Below are positions 20,700 to 30,761 of a stretch of DNA of 64,000 bases, piece by piece (positions within the stretch are counted from its first letter, which is position 1; each line of letters begins with the position of its first letter). The notes below the pieces were generated by a model. That model worked only from the letters and a program-made list of their open reading frames with translations. It was not told the DNA's origin and did no database searches. The translations under genes and the position numbers were made by a program. This stretch comes from Lycorma delicatula (taxonomy: Eukaryota; Arthropoda; Insecta; Hemiptera; Fulgoridae), in the NCBI RefSeq assembly GCF_047948215.1, contig NC_134463.1, forward strand, positions 52,883,201-52,947,200, given 5' to 3'.

Positions 20700-21015
20700 A
20701 ATCTAGGTTCTTTTACCCCAATTTATTGGTTTTACTCCTAATTTCTCAAACACTACTGCATATACGGTTTTGAAATTTACTTTATTCAACTTTTCAGGAC
20801 AATAACTAAAAGAAATCACTGATTCTGCCACATACATCCTAAAAGTTTTAGTACGACCCCATTTCACGCTAAAATCTAAGGGAAATTTTTCACCGTTGTA
20901 ATTCACTAACGAAATATTTTAAGATATCTATTTATATGAACTTTTTCCATTATTTTTACGAGCAGATTAGGTAATAAAATTTCCGGGAGAACTTCGTGGT
21001 ACACTCTGTATAAAT
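20700..21015 (-). repeat. Transposon terminal region, probably non-coding
   Basis: Although a 67-codon frame is open here, the minus strand reads as the 5' flank of the transposase: GTACCACGAAGTTCTCCCGG, then AGTTCATATAAATAGATA, then a copy of TTGGGGTAAAA. The 57765-57870 region shares the TTACCCCA-TTTATTGGTTTT phrase. I treat it as terminal non-coding DNA rather than a gene. Confidence 0.5.
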
Positions 21016-21760
21016 ATAAATTTATGCATCCTTTACATAGTCATGAATGAATGAACAGAAGAGAAAAATTCTTTCTATCTTATGGTATGTCTGGCTGTAA
21101 TAATAATAAAAGATAATTTAAAAGAAACAGGTTTTATTTTCAATTATTCTTTTTAATGTTTTTTTTCTTTCTTCTTTACTGTAACAGTACCGTTTTTTAT
21201 GTAAAGGTTAATTACTAGTCTGGATATTAAGAAAAAATGCAGCTTACTTTAGGCTATACAGTATTAACATTCCATTTTAACAATACGTTAAATATGAAAT
21301 GGAAAGTAGTTACTTTATGTTACCGAAACATTATGTTAAATAACGGACTGAATAAAACTACACGGACTTTAATGAAATACAATTTTTACTGTTATTTTGG
21401 TCTTTTTGTTCCAGAGTATAATGTAGGTGCAAAAGCTGATTTAATTTTAATAGCCCATACAAGAAAAGAAAAATTCAATAAAAAAAAAACAATTTTTTAA
21501 TAATATAAATTATTTCAGGGCCAAAAAGAAATAAAAACATAACAGAATATATATATTTTTTGAATTGGGAAATAAATTTTAAGAAAGATTTTTGTATAAA
21601 ATATTCATAGTTAGATAAACAAAAAATTTTCCTAAGTAAAATTTTTCTCTGAATCAAAAAAGCTAAAATAACAAAAAGGAAATTTTCAAAAAACTTTACT
21701 AAATTTTACGTACGGTGTCTATAATTTAAAACAATTATAGACATCTTTTTATAACTATAT
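21016..21760. other. AT-rich stretch, nothing recognised
   Basis: The 87-codon plus-strand frame at 21237-21500 has more balanced composition than its surroundings but resembles nothing I know; no splice or poly(A) context supports it. Confidence 0.4.
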
Positions 21761-21787
21761 ATGAAGCAAAAATATGAAAGTAACGGC

Positions 21788-22660
21788 CTATCGCCGTTAC
21801 TTTTTAATCTTTACATGGAACTAGCAGTTAATGATGTTAAAGAACAATTTAGATTCGGAGTAACAGTACAAGGTGAAAAGATAAAGATGCTACGATTTGC
21901 TGATGATATAGTAATTCTAGCCGAGAGTAAAAAGGATTTAGAAGAAACAATGAACGGCATAGATGAAGTCCTACGCAAAAACTATCGCATGAAAATAAAC
22001 AAGAACAAAACAAAAGTAATGAAATGTAGTAGAAATAACAAAGATGGACCACTGAATGTGAAAATAGGAGGAGAAAAGATTATGGAGGTAGAAGAATTTT
22101 GTTATTTGGGAAGTAAAATTACTAAAGATGGACGAAGCAGGAGCGATATAAAATGCCGAATAGCACAAGCTAAACGAGCCTTCAGTAAGAAATATAATTT
22201 GTTTACATCAAAAATGAATTTAAATGTCAGGAAAAGATTTTTGAAAGTGTATGTTTGGAGTGTCGCTTTATATGGAAGTGAAACTTGGACAATCGGAGTA
22301 TCTGAGAAGAAAAGATTAGAAGCTTTTGAAATGTGGTGCTATAGGAGAATGTTAAAAATCAGATGGGTGGATAAAGTGACAAATGAAGAGGTATTGCGGC
22401 AAATAGATGAAGAAAGTAGCATTTGGAAAAATATAGTTAAAAGAAGAGACAGACTTATAGGCCACATACTAAGGCATCCTGGAATAGTCGCTTTAATATT
22501 GGAAGGACAGGTAGAAGGGAAAAATTGTGTAGGCAGGCCACGTTTGGAGTATGTAAAACAAATTGTTGGGGATGTAGGATGTAGAGGGTATACTGAAATG
22601 AAACGACTAGCACTAGATAGGGAATCTTGGAGAGCTGCATCAAACCAGTCAAATGACTGA
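21788..22660 (+). pseudogene. RTE reverse transcriptase, C-terminal half
   Basis: In frame with the RTE ORF at 53715, starting in motif B (SPLLFNLYMELAVND). It retains motif C FADDIVILAESKKD, then KVMKCSRNNKDGPLNVKIGG, the FCYLGSKITKDGRSRSDIK block, VWSVALYGSETWTI, EAFEMWCYRRMLKIRW, HILRHPGIVALIL and the terminus ASNQSND. It lacks the endonuclease, motif A and the first half of the RT, so it cannot be active. The open frame is extended upstream by chance from 21761 through target-site DNA. Confidence 0.9.
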
Positions 22661-23181
22661 AGACAAAAAAAATTGTCCTTAAAATGTATGTTTAAAAAAG
22701 GGAAGCTTAGTGTCAGAAAATAGAGTATCATTCCCTATGCATTATGCATTAATTATATATATATATATTAAACGTTCACAAGAAACACCATTGTAAATGA
22801 TCCTTTCTTGTAAAAATGAACTGAAGTAAAAAGCTCTGTAATGAAATTTATAAGATAGATGCTATTGCTGGGTTGCACAGTTCATTTCCTCAGATATCAA
22901 AGTCCTACGACATGGAATTTTCATTAGACACCTTAGGTACAAAAATATCTGTGAGGGTAGGTTTTTAAAAAATGATCTGAAAAAACAAGAAAAAGTTGGT
23001 GGTGACAGCCTTGCCAATTTCTAGTCTATATAAATAAGGTAGTATCTTAATCATATCGTTGCTAGTTGTTTGTCATAAAACAACTAAAGGTAAATCCAAA
23101 TTAATAGATGATGTCATTCAGGGATCCCTTCAAAACTGAGAAAGATCAGCAAACTCTGAATGCATGAACAATGATATAAAT

Positions 23182-23251
23182 ATTTTCTGGACAGGAAGTC
23201 CAGAAAATGTCCAGACAGGAAGTCTGGACAGGAATCTATTGTTGAATAGAT
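23182..23251. repeat. Cluster of three hairpins at the second RTE junction
   Basis: ATTTTCTGGAC-AGGAA-GTCCAGAAAAT (23182-23208), TGTCCAGAC-AGGAA-GTCTGGACA (23208-23230) and ATCTATT-GTTG-AATAGAT (23234-23251). The last right arm is the first RTE sequence of the second copy. The first two share the same AGGAA loop. Confidence 0.9.
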
Positions 23252-23599
23252 GAAGAAAGAAGCATTTGGAAAAATATAGTTAAAAGAAGAGATAGACTTA
23301 TAGGCCACATACTAAGGCATCCTGGAATAGTCGCTTTAATATTGGAAGGACAGGTAGAAGGGAAAAATTGTGTAGGCAGGCCACGTTTGGAGTATGTAAA
23401 ACAAATTGTTGGGGATGTAGGATGTAGAGGGTATACTGAAATGAAACGACTAGCACTAGATAGGGAATCTTGGAGAGCTGCATCAAACCAGTCAAATGAC
23501 TGAAGACAAAAAAAAAAAAAAATGAAGCAAAACTATTAAAAAGTTTTGAAAAATATTTAATCCGAAGGGAAATAAAAATAAAAAACATACATTTCAATT

Positions 23600-24010
23600 A
23601 TAAAAGGGCTACTGTAAAAAAAAATTGGATTATTTATATATGCATTGTAAGTAACAAATTTGCTTTAATAAAATTTTCTCTAAAATGCCGCTGAAGAAAC
23701 TCGAGATTGATTTTTCGTGATATGCCCTCCTTAACGAATTTTGAAAAAAATTAATATGATCAATGCCCCCCCAAAATATAAAAATATTTCAGCCAAATCT
23801 GAAGAGAAATGGTTTGGTTAATACTGAGATATAGGCTAAAAGCGGCACGAAAATACCTACATAGGATTTTTTAATTTTCTTGAACTAGTTGATTCCTAAA
23901 ATGTAATAACTAGCAAAACTAAAATGGAAACCCCGTTTTTGAAATGATTATCATACTTTCCCTTAATATAGCTATTCTAGCTATATTCGGCGGGAAAATA
24001 AAAATTGTGT
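23600..24010 (+). repeat. Dispersed repeat C, plus copy
   Basis: Aligns by eye with 33050-33460: ATATGCATTGTAAGTAACAAATTT / ATGCAATGTAGATAACAAATTTT-like start, AATATTAATATGATCAATG-like middle, ACTGAGATATAGG, and a GGCGGGAAAATAAAA end. An inverted relative is at 36236-36650. It contains the hairpin AATATAGCTA-TTC-TAGCTATATT (23965-23987). No coding capacity seen. Confidence 0.6.
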
Positions 24011-24078
24011 TTTAAACTGTCACTTTCGGTACATGGTATGAATTAATTTGTATTCAACTAACAAAATAAAAAAAATTG

Positions 24079-24620
24079 ATGTGGACACCACATTACTTCC
24101 TTGTACATCTATTAAATTACATATACACATTTTTTTTTGAAAAGTACATAAAATTTTATTTCATTAAAAACTTCTGATATATTTTTATTTTTTATTGTTA
24201 TTGAATTGATATTTATCGTATTTTTTTTACAATCAGGGGTTAATAAATCAATATATTTAAATTAAAAAAAAAAAGACGAAGTTTGGTTCGAACCGATGAG
24301 CCTTCCCCTTGTAAGATCCACATATTTCATTAATTAAAATTTCGTTTGGCTATTACTCTGGAATCAATGAAAATAAGTACTACTTATGATATATTGTTCA
24401 AAAGCTCTCAATGAGGACTTATTACTGCAGATAGGAAAATGTGCAAAATTCAATTTATTTTGGATTTTTGGCTTTTTGGACAATTTTGGTTCAGTCGATT
24501 GCAATCAAAAGGGGAGGTGCACAAATAGATGTTACAACAGTTCTAAATCCAAAATGTCAACATCCTACGGCTAATCGTTTTTGAGTTTTACGAGATACAT
24601 ACGTACGTACGTATGTACAG
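24079..24620 (-). mobile_element. Non-autonomous DNA transposon, ACTTCCTTGTAC family (minus copy)
   Basis: Starts ATTACTTCCTTGTACATCTA preceded by ATGTGG-ACA-CCACAT. Reads in reverse the family core: GTTCGAACC, AAATATTTCATTAATTAAAA-like, CTCTCAATGAGG, GCAATCAAAAGGG, CATCCTACGGCTAATCG and an ACGTACGTATGTAC simple run. Non-coding; the short open frame at 24386 lies in this repeat. A (TATGTTGT)n run and the hairpin TGGCGTTGCAA-CAAATT-TTGCAACGCCA (24692-24719) follow. Confidence 0.65.
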
Positions 24621-25650
24621 ATTCTCAATGGATGTACATTTCTCAATGGAACGCTATGCCTCTTTACGAAACTGAAACTGATGGTGTTGTATGGCGTTGC
24701 AACAAATTTTGCAACGCCAAATGTTGTATAGTATGTTGTATGTTGTATAGTATTGTATGACATAGAACTTTTGTGGGGGTTGCTGAAATGGCGGGGAAAA
24801 ATATGTAGGATAGCTACTAGGACGAGTATCCGTTCCAGAAAATACCTGCCGCCGGAAGTCGCCATGCAGTAGTCGGTAAATAAATTTTCCGTGATCTTTA
24901 AGTCGAAAAATTCAGTAGTCCTTAAATTAATTATGAATAAAGAAATTTGTTGAAAAAAGTCACCGATTTGTGGTAGTGGCGCCGGTATTCAGTAAAAATA
25001 CCAAACATTACATATTATTTGTCTTAAAACAAATAGAAAGGGAGAGGAAGTTATGACATAATCTGTTAAACAAAGTGAATTAGGTTAGTTGATCGTTTAT
25101 TGAGACAACCAGCTTTAATTAATTTCATAATAGTGAAAGGGTAGATATTAAAACTGTAGAATAAGATAAAGATCGGGAAATATAAAATAGATAATTGAAG
25201 ATGTGAGACACAGTAAATACATAGAGGTTAAATTTACACAGAATAGAAAAGACTAATCAGTACCATCAAACTAGTTAAATAACTGAAAATTCTAAAAATA
25301 AAAAAAAAATATTATTAACGCATCTTAGTAAATATTGAATACAATTCGTATTTTTCCACGTCAGATCGTTTTATTCGTTTTACCTTTTTAAATATTAATT
25401 ATTTCTTATTAATAACAAAAATAATATATTTATTATATATTTTGTCTTCTGAAACATTTGAGTATTTCTGCATTGTTTCTGTACTTGGACTTTTCTTTAT
25501 TTATTTTTTTTAACAAATCTTTAAAATTTTGTTATGCTTGCGATTATGATACTGTTTTTATAGAACGAAAGAAAATTAGTTTTGGTATTTCTTTCTTCAC
25601 CCAATATTTATTCTACCGTATTTAACAAATGTGAACATAAATATTTAATT
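24621..25650. other. AT-rich stretch, nothing recognised
   Basis: Apart from the hairpin at 24692-24719 and TATGTTGTA tandem at 24723-24755, no feature is recognised. Confidence 0.45.
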
Positions 25651-25654
25651 TTTT

Positions 25655-26310
25655 ACTTCCTTGTACGAAGTAAAGAAAGTATTGTGATCGCGAAAAATTT
25701 CGGTTTACAGATTTCAACGGAAATATCCATTTTGATCATCGCCTGATCCATTTTGACTAGTTTCGGCGTGATATCTGTACATACATACCTACGTACAGAT
25801 GTATCTCGCATTACTCAAAAACGATTAGCCGTAGTATGTTGAAATTTTGAATTTAGAACTGTTGTAACATCTAGTTGTCCACCTTCCCTTTTGATTGCAA
25901 TCGAATTGACCAAAAATTTCCAAAAAACCCAAAATCCAAACAATTTGGATTTTGGACTTTTTCTTAACTGCAGTAATAAGCTGAGTTATAGCCAAATAAA
26001 ATTTTAATTAATGAAATATTTTAATCTTACAAGGCGACGGCACATCGGTTCGAATCAGGCTTCATCTTCTTTTTTTACCTTTTTTTTTTTTGAATTTAAA
26101 ATATTGATTTATTAATAATTATTAACCTCTGATTGTAAAAAAAATTACAAAAAATAATTACAATAAAAAAAATAATAAATATATATAAATTATATAAATC
26201 AGAAGTTATTAGTGAAATAAAATTTTATGCACTTTTAAAAATGTGTATGTGTACATTGAATAGGCGTACAAACAATTCATGTGGTGTCCACATCACATTT
26301 TTTTAATCCA
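25655..26310 (+). mobile_element. Non-autonomous DNA transposon, ACTTCCTTGTAC family (plus copy)
   Basis: Begins TTACTTCCTTGTACGAAGTA, continues GTATTGTGATCGCGAAAAAT, CATTTTGACTAGTTTCGGCG, CGATTAGCCGTAG, GTTGTAACATCTAGTTG, a B-box-like ATCGGTTCGAATC, and ends near GGCGTACAAACAATTCATGT, where other copies have GTACAAGGAAGT, the reverse complement of the start. It is then followed by ATGTGG-TGT-CCACAT. No protein coding. Confidence 0.7.
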
Positions 26311-26539
26311 TTTTTCTTGCCAAAACAAATTAATTTTAAAAAACGTTCAAAGAAATTAAAAATTCAATTCAAATTCAGAGAAAAAACTCTTCTTTTATTT
26401 TAAACGTTCTGCGAAAAAAGATCGACTTCTCAGTATTTTATTTTATTTTATTTTGAGAAAGTATAAACTCATTCTAATTTAAAATTTTACAAAAAAAATT
26501 TCATCCATAAAAACTACAATAAAATATAAATAAAAATAA

Positions 26540-26790
26540 CAATGGATACCGCAGATAATGAAACGTCAACGTCCAATTTGTAGCATCATAACGAACCACA
26601 CGTTTCTTACTAGCCCCGCTCAAATTTATTCGACTTAAATTGAGCGTAACTCATGAATGACTTAGCAAATGTTTATATGCTCAACTTCAGGTACACTACT
26701 GTAGTATGTCTAAATTTCAATGAAATTAATCTTAAACGTTTAGAGATTTTGGAGCCACAAAATTTTATACATAGGCCTAAATGAATAAAC

Positions 26791-26832
<42 letters not shown>

Positions 26833-26995
26833 ACGTATGTGTGTATGTATGTAAGGAAACCTCAATTTAAGAAAATAGTATTTCCGTGATCCTCATACCT
26901 CAAAACGTAAAGTCATTTTCACGCTCCTTTTCCACCATGCGACCGTAAGTAATACCGTACTTTTCTTAAAAAAGTCTGTTAAAATATTTTTTTTA
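26540..26995 (-). repeat. Dispersed repeat B, minus copy
   Basis: Inverted relative of 12530-12895 (shared AATGGATACCGCAGATAATG / TGCGGTATCTATT, ATTTCAATGAAATT, CCTCATACCTCAAAACGTAA phrases). It has gained an (AT)n(GT)n microsatellite at about 26793-26850, absent from the other copy. Confidence 0.6.
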
Positions 26996-28079
26996 AACTG
27001 TAATGCTAACAGTCTAATTTTTCATTACTACTTCAAATAGTTTATAAAACTTTTATTTTAACTAAAATTTTTTTGTGACTAAACTAAAATAGTTAGATTT
27101 TCTATCTCAATTGACTTTATAACAAGTTAAGATTGTCGTAGGCGATCGAGGAAACTAATTTAAAATGAATAAAAATCGTATCGGAACAGCTCTAGACAAC
27201 CTAATCTCTGGAATGAAGAAGTAAAAGAAAAGTTATTAACTACAAAAAAGTTTTTTTTTTTATTATAACTATACAGCAACTTTGCAATCTGTTCAGCAAG
27301 ATAATTAAACAATAAGTAAATAAGATCTTTTATAAAAACAGTAAATAAAAAATTTTAGTAATAAAAAAATATCTATTACTAAATATGTTATTCTTTAATT
27401 TTTTTAATAATTATTAAATTTTAAAGATATAATGGAAAATTAATCAATTATAAGTGGATGTGTTTTAAAATTATTTATTTAAAAATAAAACAAAATTTTG
27501 CAGCTAAATATTATCAGCAAAACTTTGGATTTAAATAAAAAAGATTATATATTAAAATTTTCATTAAAACCAGTCAAGTTGACTTAAATTAAAAAAAAAC
27601 TACTTATTTAAAAAAATAAATAAATAAAAACTGGACCTGTACCTTATTTCTAATTATTTATTTATCTATATATTATTATTTCTACTCGTAATAATATGTA
27701 TAAATTTCACTCGATTAAATCATTAAAAAAAACAAAAAACAACAGCTAATCTATCTTTAAAATCTAAAAAAATGTTTGTTTTTTAAAAATTATTATTAAT
27801 TTAATTTTAATGAATTATAATAATATAGGTTACGTATCTTATTACATATTACATCTTAATTAATTAATTAATTAATTATAAAATATAAATTAAAAATAAA
27901 ACGAAGTTGATATAGTACAAAACAAGCATATAATTATATTTTAGACTAAATGACTTTTTTTTATATCCCACATTGAAACCAGTTGTTTACATTACTTTAA
28001 TGTAGTTTAAGCAGGTATATTTGAAAGAGATATACGTATAAATAATGTAAGAAAAAGATTAAAATAACAGGATGAGGGA
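26996..28079. other. AT-rich upstream region of the host gene
   Basis: Extremely AT-rich; (TTAA)n run at about 27855-27880. No repeat family recognised. It may hold distal regulatory DNA of the gene at 28293, but nothing specific can be pointed out. Confidence 0.4.
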
Positions 28080-28292
28080 AAAGAGAAATTCCCATTTCCC
28101 TTTATCTGGTCCAGCAACTGTGTGGTATTACAGGTGAATGGTAGGTATATACTAACGAAGAGTTCAGTCAGTCTGCTAGAAGGAGAGTTGTCGGTATATT
28201 CTATAGTCGTTGTGTGTTGTCGTTTTCTTTAACCAGTTGTGTATCCATTCGATTATAGTTCGATTAATGTAGGATTAAATTGTGGGGTAAAT
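28080..28292 (+). promoter_or_regulatory. Putative core promoter and 5' UTR of the host gene
   Basis: Base composition shifts from AT-rich to mixed at about 28075. TCAGTC, the arthropod initiator consensus, occurs twice overlapping at 28164-28169 and 28168-28173. From an A+1 at 28166, GGTAT at +28 partly matches a downstream promoter element. No TATA box lies near -30. The start ATG at 28293 has A at -3 and G at +4, and an in-frame TAA at 28230-28232 excludes a longer frame. Transcription start is inferred, not shown. Confidence 0.4.
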
Positions 28293-29606
28293 ATGGATGG
28301 TTCAAGTGGTTCATCTGGTGGGGGTAATAATAATAATAACAATAATAATAATAATCGCTTACGTTCTGTAGTTATTGAACCGTGGTTAAGATTAACAAAT
28401 AGATCTACATCATGGGCCACGTATAATCCTTGCTGTTCCATCGGAAAAATGGATGACAATTCGATAGGAACTGTTAGTGATACATCTTATATGGATATTG
28501 ATAAAAATGATGAAAAAGAAAAATTAACAGAAGATACAGGAAGTGTTTCTAGTAACGATATCGATAACAGTGATAATAATTATTCCTTTCACGATATATC
28601 TACTACAAATAAAGGACAATCGTATAATATAAGATCAAAAAAACCGTTATTACATGATTATAGAAATTCTATGAAAAAACATAGTGAACTACAGGAAGAC
28701 TATCATCCTTCTTTAAAGAACGATTCATTTCCGATTAATCAATCATCACCGTCGACATCAAATAAACCTATTTTTAATCCTAGATTAAAAATAAATACTA
28801 GTGATGGACATTACAGTGAACCGCGTAATCACGTCGGTTGTATGATGTTTTCATCATCAGTATCATCAATAGATGTTCCGGAATATGCTAATTTAACTAA
28901 TAATGTAGATCAAAATAATAGTATTTTAAATACAACTCAAAACAGAAATTTAATTTCACATAAAAATGAATATGAAAATCCTATATATATGGAATTAGAT
29001 TATTTTTTAAAATCTCCAGTAATTAATAATAGTAATAATAAAAATAAACCAAAAAAATCAAAAAGTGTTACTGAAATGCCTTGTTTTGAATTTGAACCTA
29101 TATATAAACCTAAAAAAAAATCAAACAGTGTTGTTGAACCTCCTTCATTACAAGCATTATATAATACACCAATGGTACAAAATCAGTATCATTATAAAAA
29201 GAATAATAATAAAACGACTGATGATAATGATGATGAAGATGATGATGACGATGATAATAGTAATAAAAAAGTTTTAATTTATAAACATAAAAATAAAATT
29301 AGAAAAAAAGCGAATAGTGTTATTGAAGTACCAATTTTACATTCATATAATTCAAAAAAAAAATCAAGTAGTGTTACTGAATCTCCATCCTTAACTTCAT
29401 TAAATTTACCCGATTTATACGAGACTAAAAATATATGTAAATGTCGGGAAATGAAAGATAAATCTACACCTCCGATTCGTCTTATATATAGAAGGCATAG
29501 TCAAAGAAGATTATTAAGAAGTACAAATAAAAAAGATAATAAATCTTCGAAAATTAATATGCCACCAAAGTTGTCCGATTTATGTGTTCAAGTACTTATG
29601 GAACAG
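28293..29606 (+). CDS. First coding exon of an unrecognised host gene
   Basis: A 438-codon open exon ending ATG-GAA-CAG followed by GTAATA, a consensus donor at 29607, phase 0. The open frame extends upstream only by a GTG codon after an in-frame TAA, so ATG 28293 is the likely start. The protein is hydrophilic and largely disordered: Gly/Ser then ten Asn at about residues 12-21, encoded by an AAT/AAC repeat; a more conserved-looking RLRSVVIEPWLRLTNRSTSW after it; Ser/Asn-rich middle; an Asp/Glu run at about 309-322; and a basic C-terminal part. A motif K-K-x-x-S-V-x-E-x-P occurs four times: KKSKSVTEMP (254-263), KKSNSVVEPP (275-284), KKANSVIEVP (about 337-346) and KKSSSVTESP (about 355-364). 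Lys at -3 to the Ser could suit a basophilic kinase, which is inference. The last residues are PPKLSDLCVQVLMEQ. No domain or signal peptide is recognised and I give no function. Codon choice follows the AT-rich background. Later exons were not found in the window. Confidence 0.8.
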
Positions 29607-30140
29607 GTAATAAAATTTTTATGTTTTTAATAACAAATTTAATTTTGTATATATATTTTTTATTGATATTAAAAATTTTAATATGTATTTTTATTTGTTA
29701 ATAATACATAAAACTGATCTAAAAATGTGATCATATTTATATTTTTCATTTTAATAAATTTTCAGGTAGTGTTTTATTGTTTTTTTTTTTGTTTGTTTTT
29801 TACAACGTAATTTTTATGCTTGAACTTCAAATATTAAGAGCGCCTTTTTATTTAAAAAGGATCAAAAATGGATTTTTATGATTAAATGACATTAAAAATA
29901 AATTAAATTTTTAATAGTTTCTGAGAATTGATTTTTTTTTTTAAAGTAAAATTTTAATATTTCATCATTACCAAATTATTTCTATAATAACTCTAAAATG
30001 GTAATTGAAAATTTAAATCGATTTAAATTTAATAAAATGTATTTTTCGTAAAAAAAAATATTTTTTTTTAATTCTCAAAATATTAGTTTTCATATTGAAA
30101 TCTCATTATTTCATAGCTTTGTATTTTAATTTTTGTTTTT
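29607..30140 (+). other. Start of a long intron (inferred)
   Basis: Splice donor GTAATA at 29607-29612, then AT-rich DNA with no acceptor-exon combination that I can support. The intron may run to the window end, which would place all later mobile elements inside it. Confidence 0.5.
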
Positions 30141-30365
30141 AATTCATCCTAAGCCTCGTTGGGGAAGATACCCGTCTTGTGACGATCCCAGTCGACCCAC
30201 GACACCCTCCATTCATAGCCCTGATGTCCTTCACCGGAGCCCATCAGGTCTATGACTCTAAATTTGATAATAATTTATTTTAGATTTAAATTTAACGATT
30301 TATTATTTAGACTCTCTAAATTTGATAATAAGTCTGGCCTCTGTCAGGATGCCACCGATGTAATA
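30141..30365 (-). repeat. GC-rich repeat G, diverged copy
   Basis: GC-rich 30141-30255, an AT-rich insertion with a duplicated CTCTAAATTTGATAATAA phrase (about 30256 and 30313), then CTGTCAGGATGCCACCGATG shared with 19300-19465 and, inverted, with 42091-42260. Confidence 0.5.
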
Positions 30366-30761
30366 TATCTATTAAGCAATGTATTAGAATAATATTAGCA
30401 GTGGTTTTAAATACATTTGTTTCAATTTTATAATAGGTAAAGCAACGAGCGGTTTGATTGTGCAATTTGAACTACAATTGTGTTTTACGCGTGCAATAAG
30501 AATATAATTTAATTATATTTATTTATTTAATTTGATTTTTTTTTGTAATCTACCACCTGTTGTTTTAGATATAAGAATGGAAAATTTTAGATATCTGATA
30601 GTTCAATATTTTTTTAATTACACTACAATTTTTTTTTTTTAAGTAACGATTTAACATTTTTGCCAATTTAGATTTTAGTTGATTTAAATTGATATAAAAA
30701 TTCAATTTTAATGTAAATTAATTTTTGGTGTTTTACTAATTAAATTTTAATTTTTTTTCCT

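Larger units (their letters stand above)
18589..21015 (-). mobile_element. Mariner/Tc1-group DNA transposon fossil with nested insertions
   Basis: The left end ATACTGGGTGTTAAT (about 18590) and the right end, read in reverse as ATACAGAGTGTACCACGAAG (about 21013-20994), resemble each other and the ATACAGGGTGT-type ends of insect elements. Subterminal motifs also match in inverted orientation: AAACCAATAGATTGGAGTAA (about 18663) and TTACCCCAATTTATTGGTTT (about 20714-20733). Inside lies a minus-strand transposase fossil (18880-20330), a GC-rich repeat (19300-19465) and a SINE (19905-20136). Without the two insertions it is about 2 kb. Confidence 0.6.
21772..23521 (+). mobile_element. Composite RTE insertion: RTE segment, 570-bp foreign segment, second RTE 3' end
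   Basis: ATGAAGCAAAA at 21761-21771 is repeated exactly at 23522-23532, an 11-bp TSD enclosing everything between. Inside are: RTE sequence from about 21787 to 22668 with a short A run; non-RTE DNA to about 23244; then the last ~260 bases of RTE again (23245-23508) with a ~13-base A tail. The two 3' ends differ at only about two positions. One TSD around both copies points to one integration event. See findings. Confidence 0.75.

Noticed and set aside
24386..24574. 62-codon frame, and its relative at 34465-34698 (minus)
   Set aside because: Both are in the non-coding ACTTCCTTGTAC family and recur because the repeat recurs.
28076..28093. NF-kappaB-like site near GAGAAATTCCC upstream of the host gene
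   Set aside because: The match to the consensus is incomplete and such words are frequent; no second site supports it.
28253..28459. Minus-strand frame with a Leu run
   Set aside because: It is the antisense of the Asn-coding triplet repeat in the host exon.
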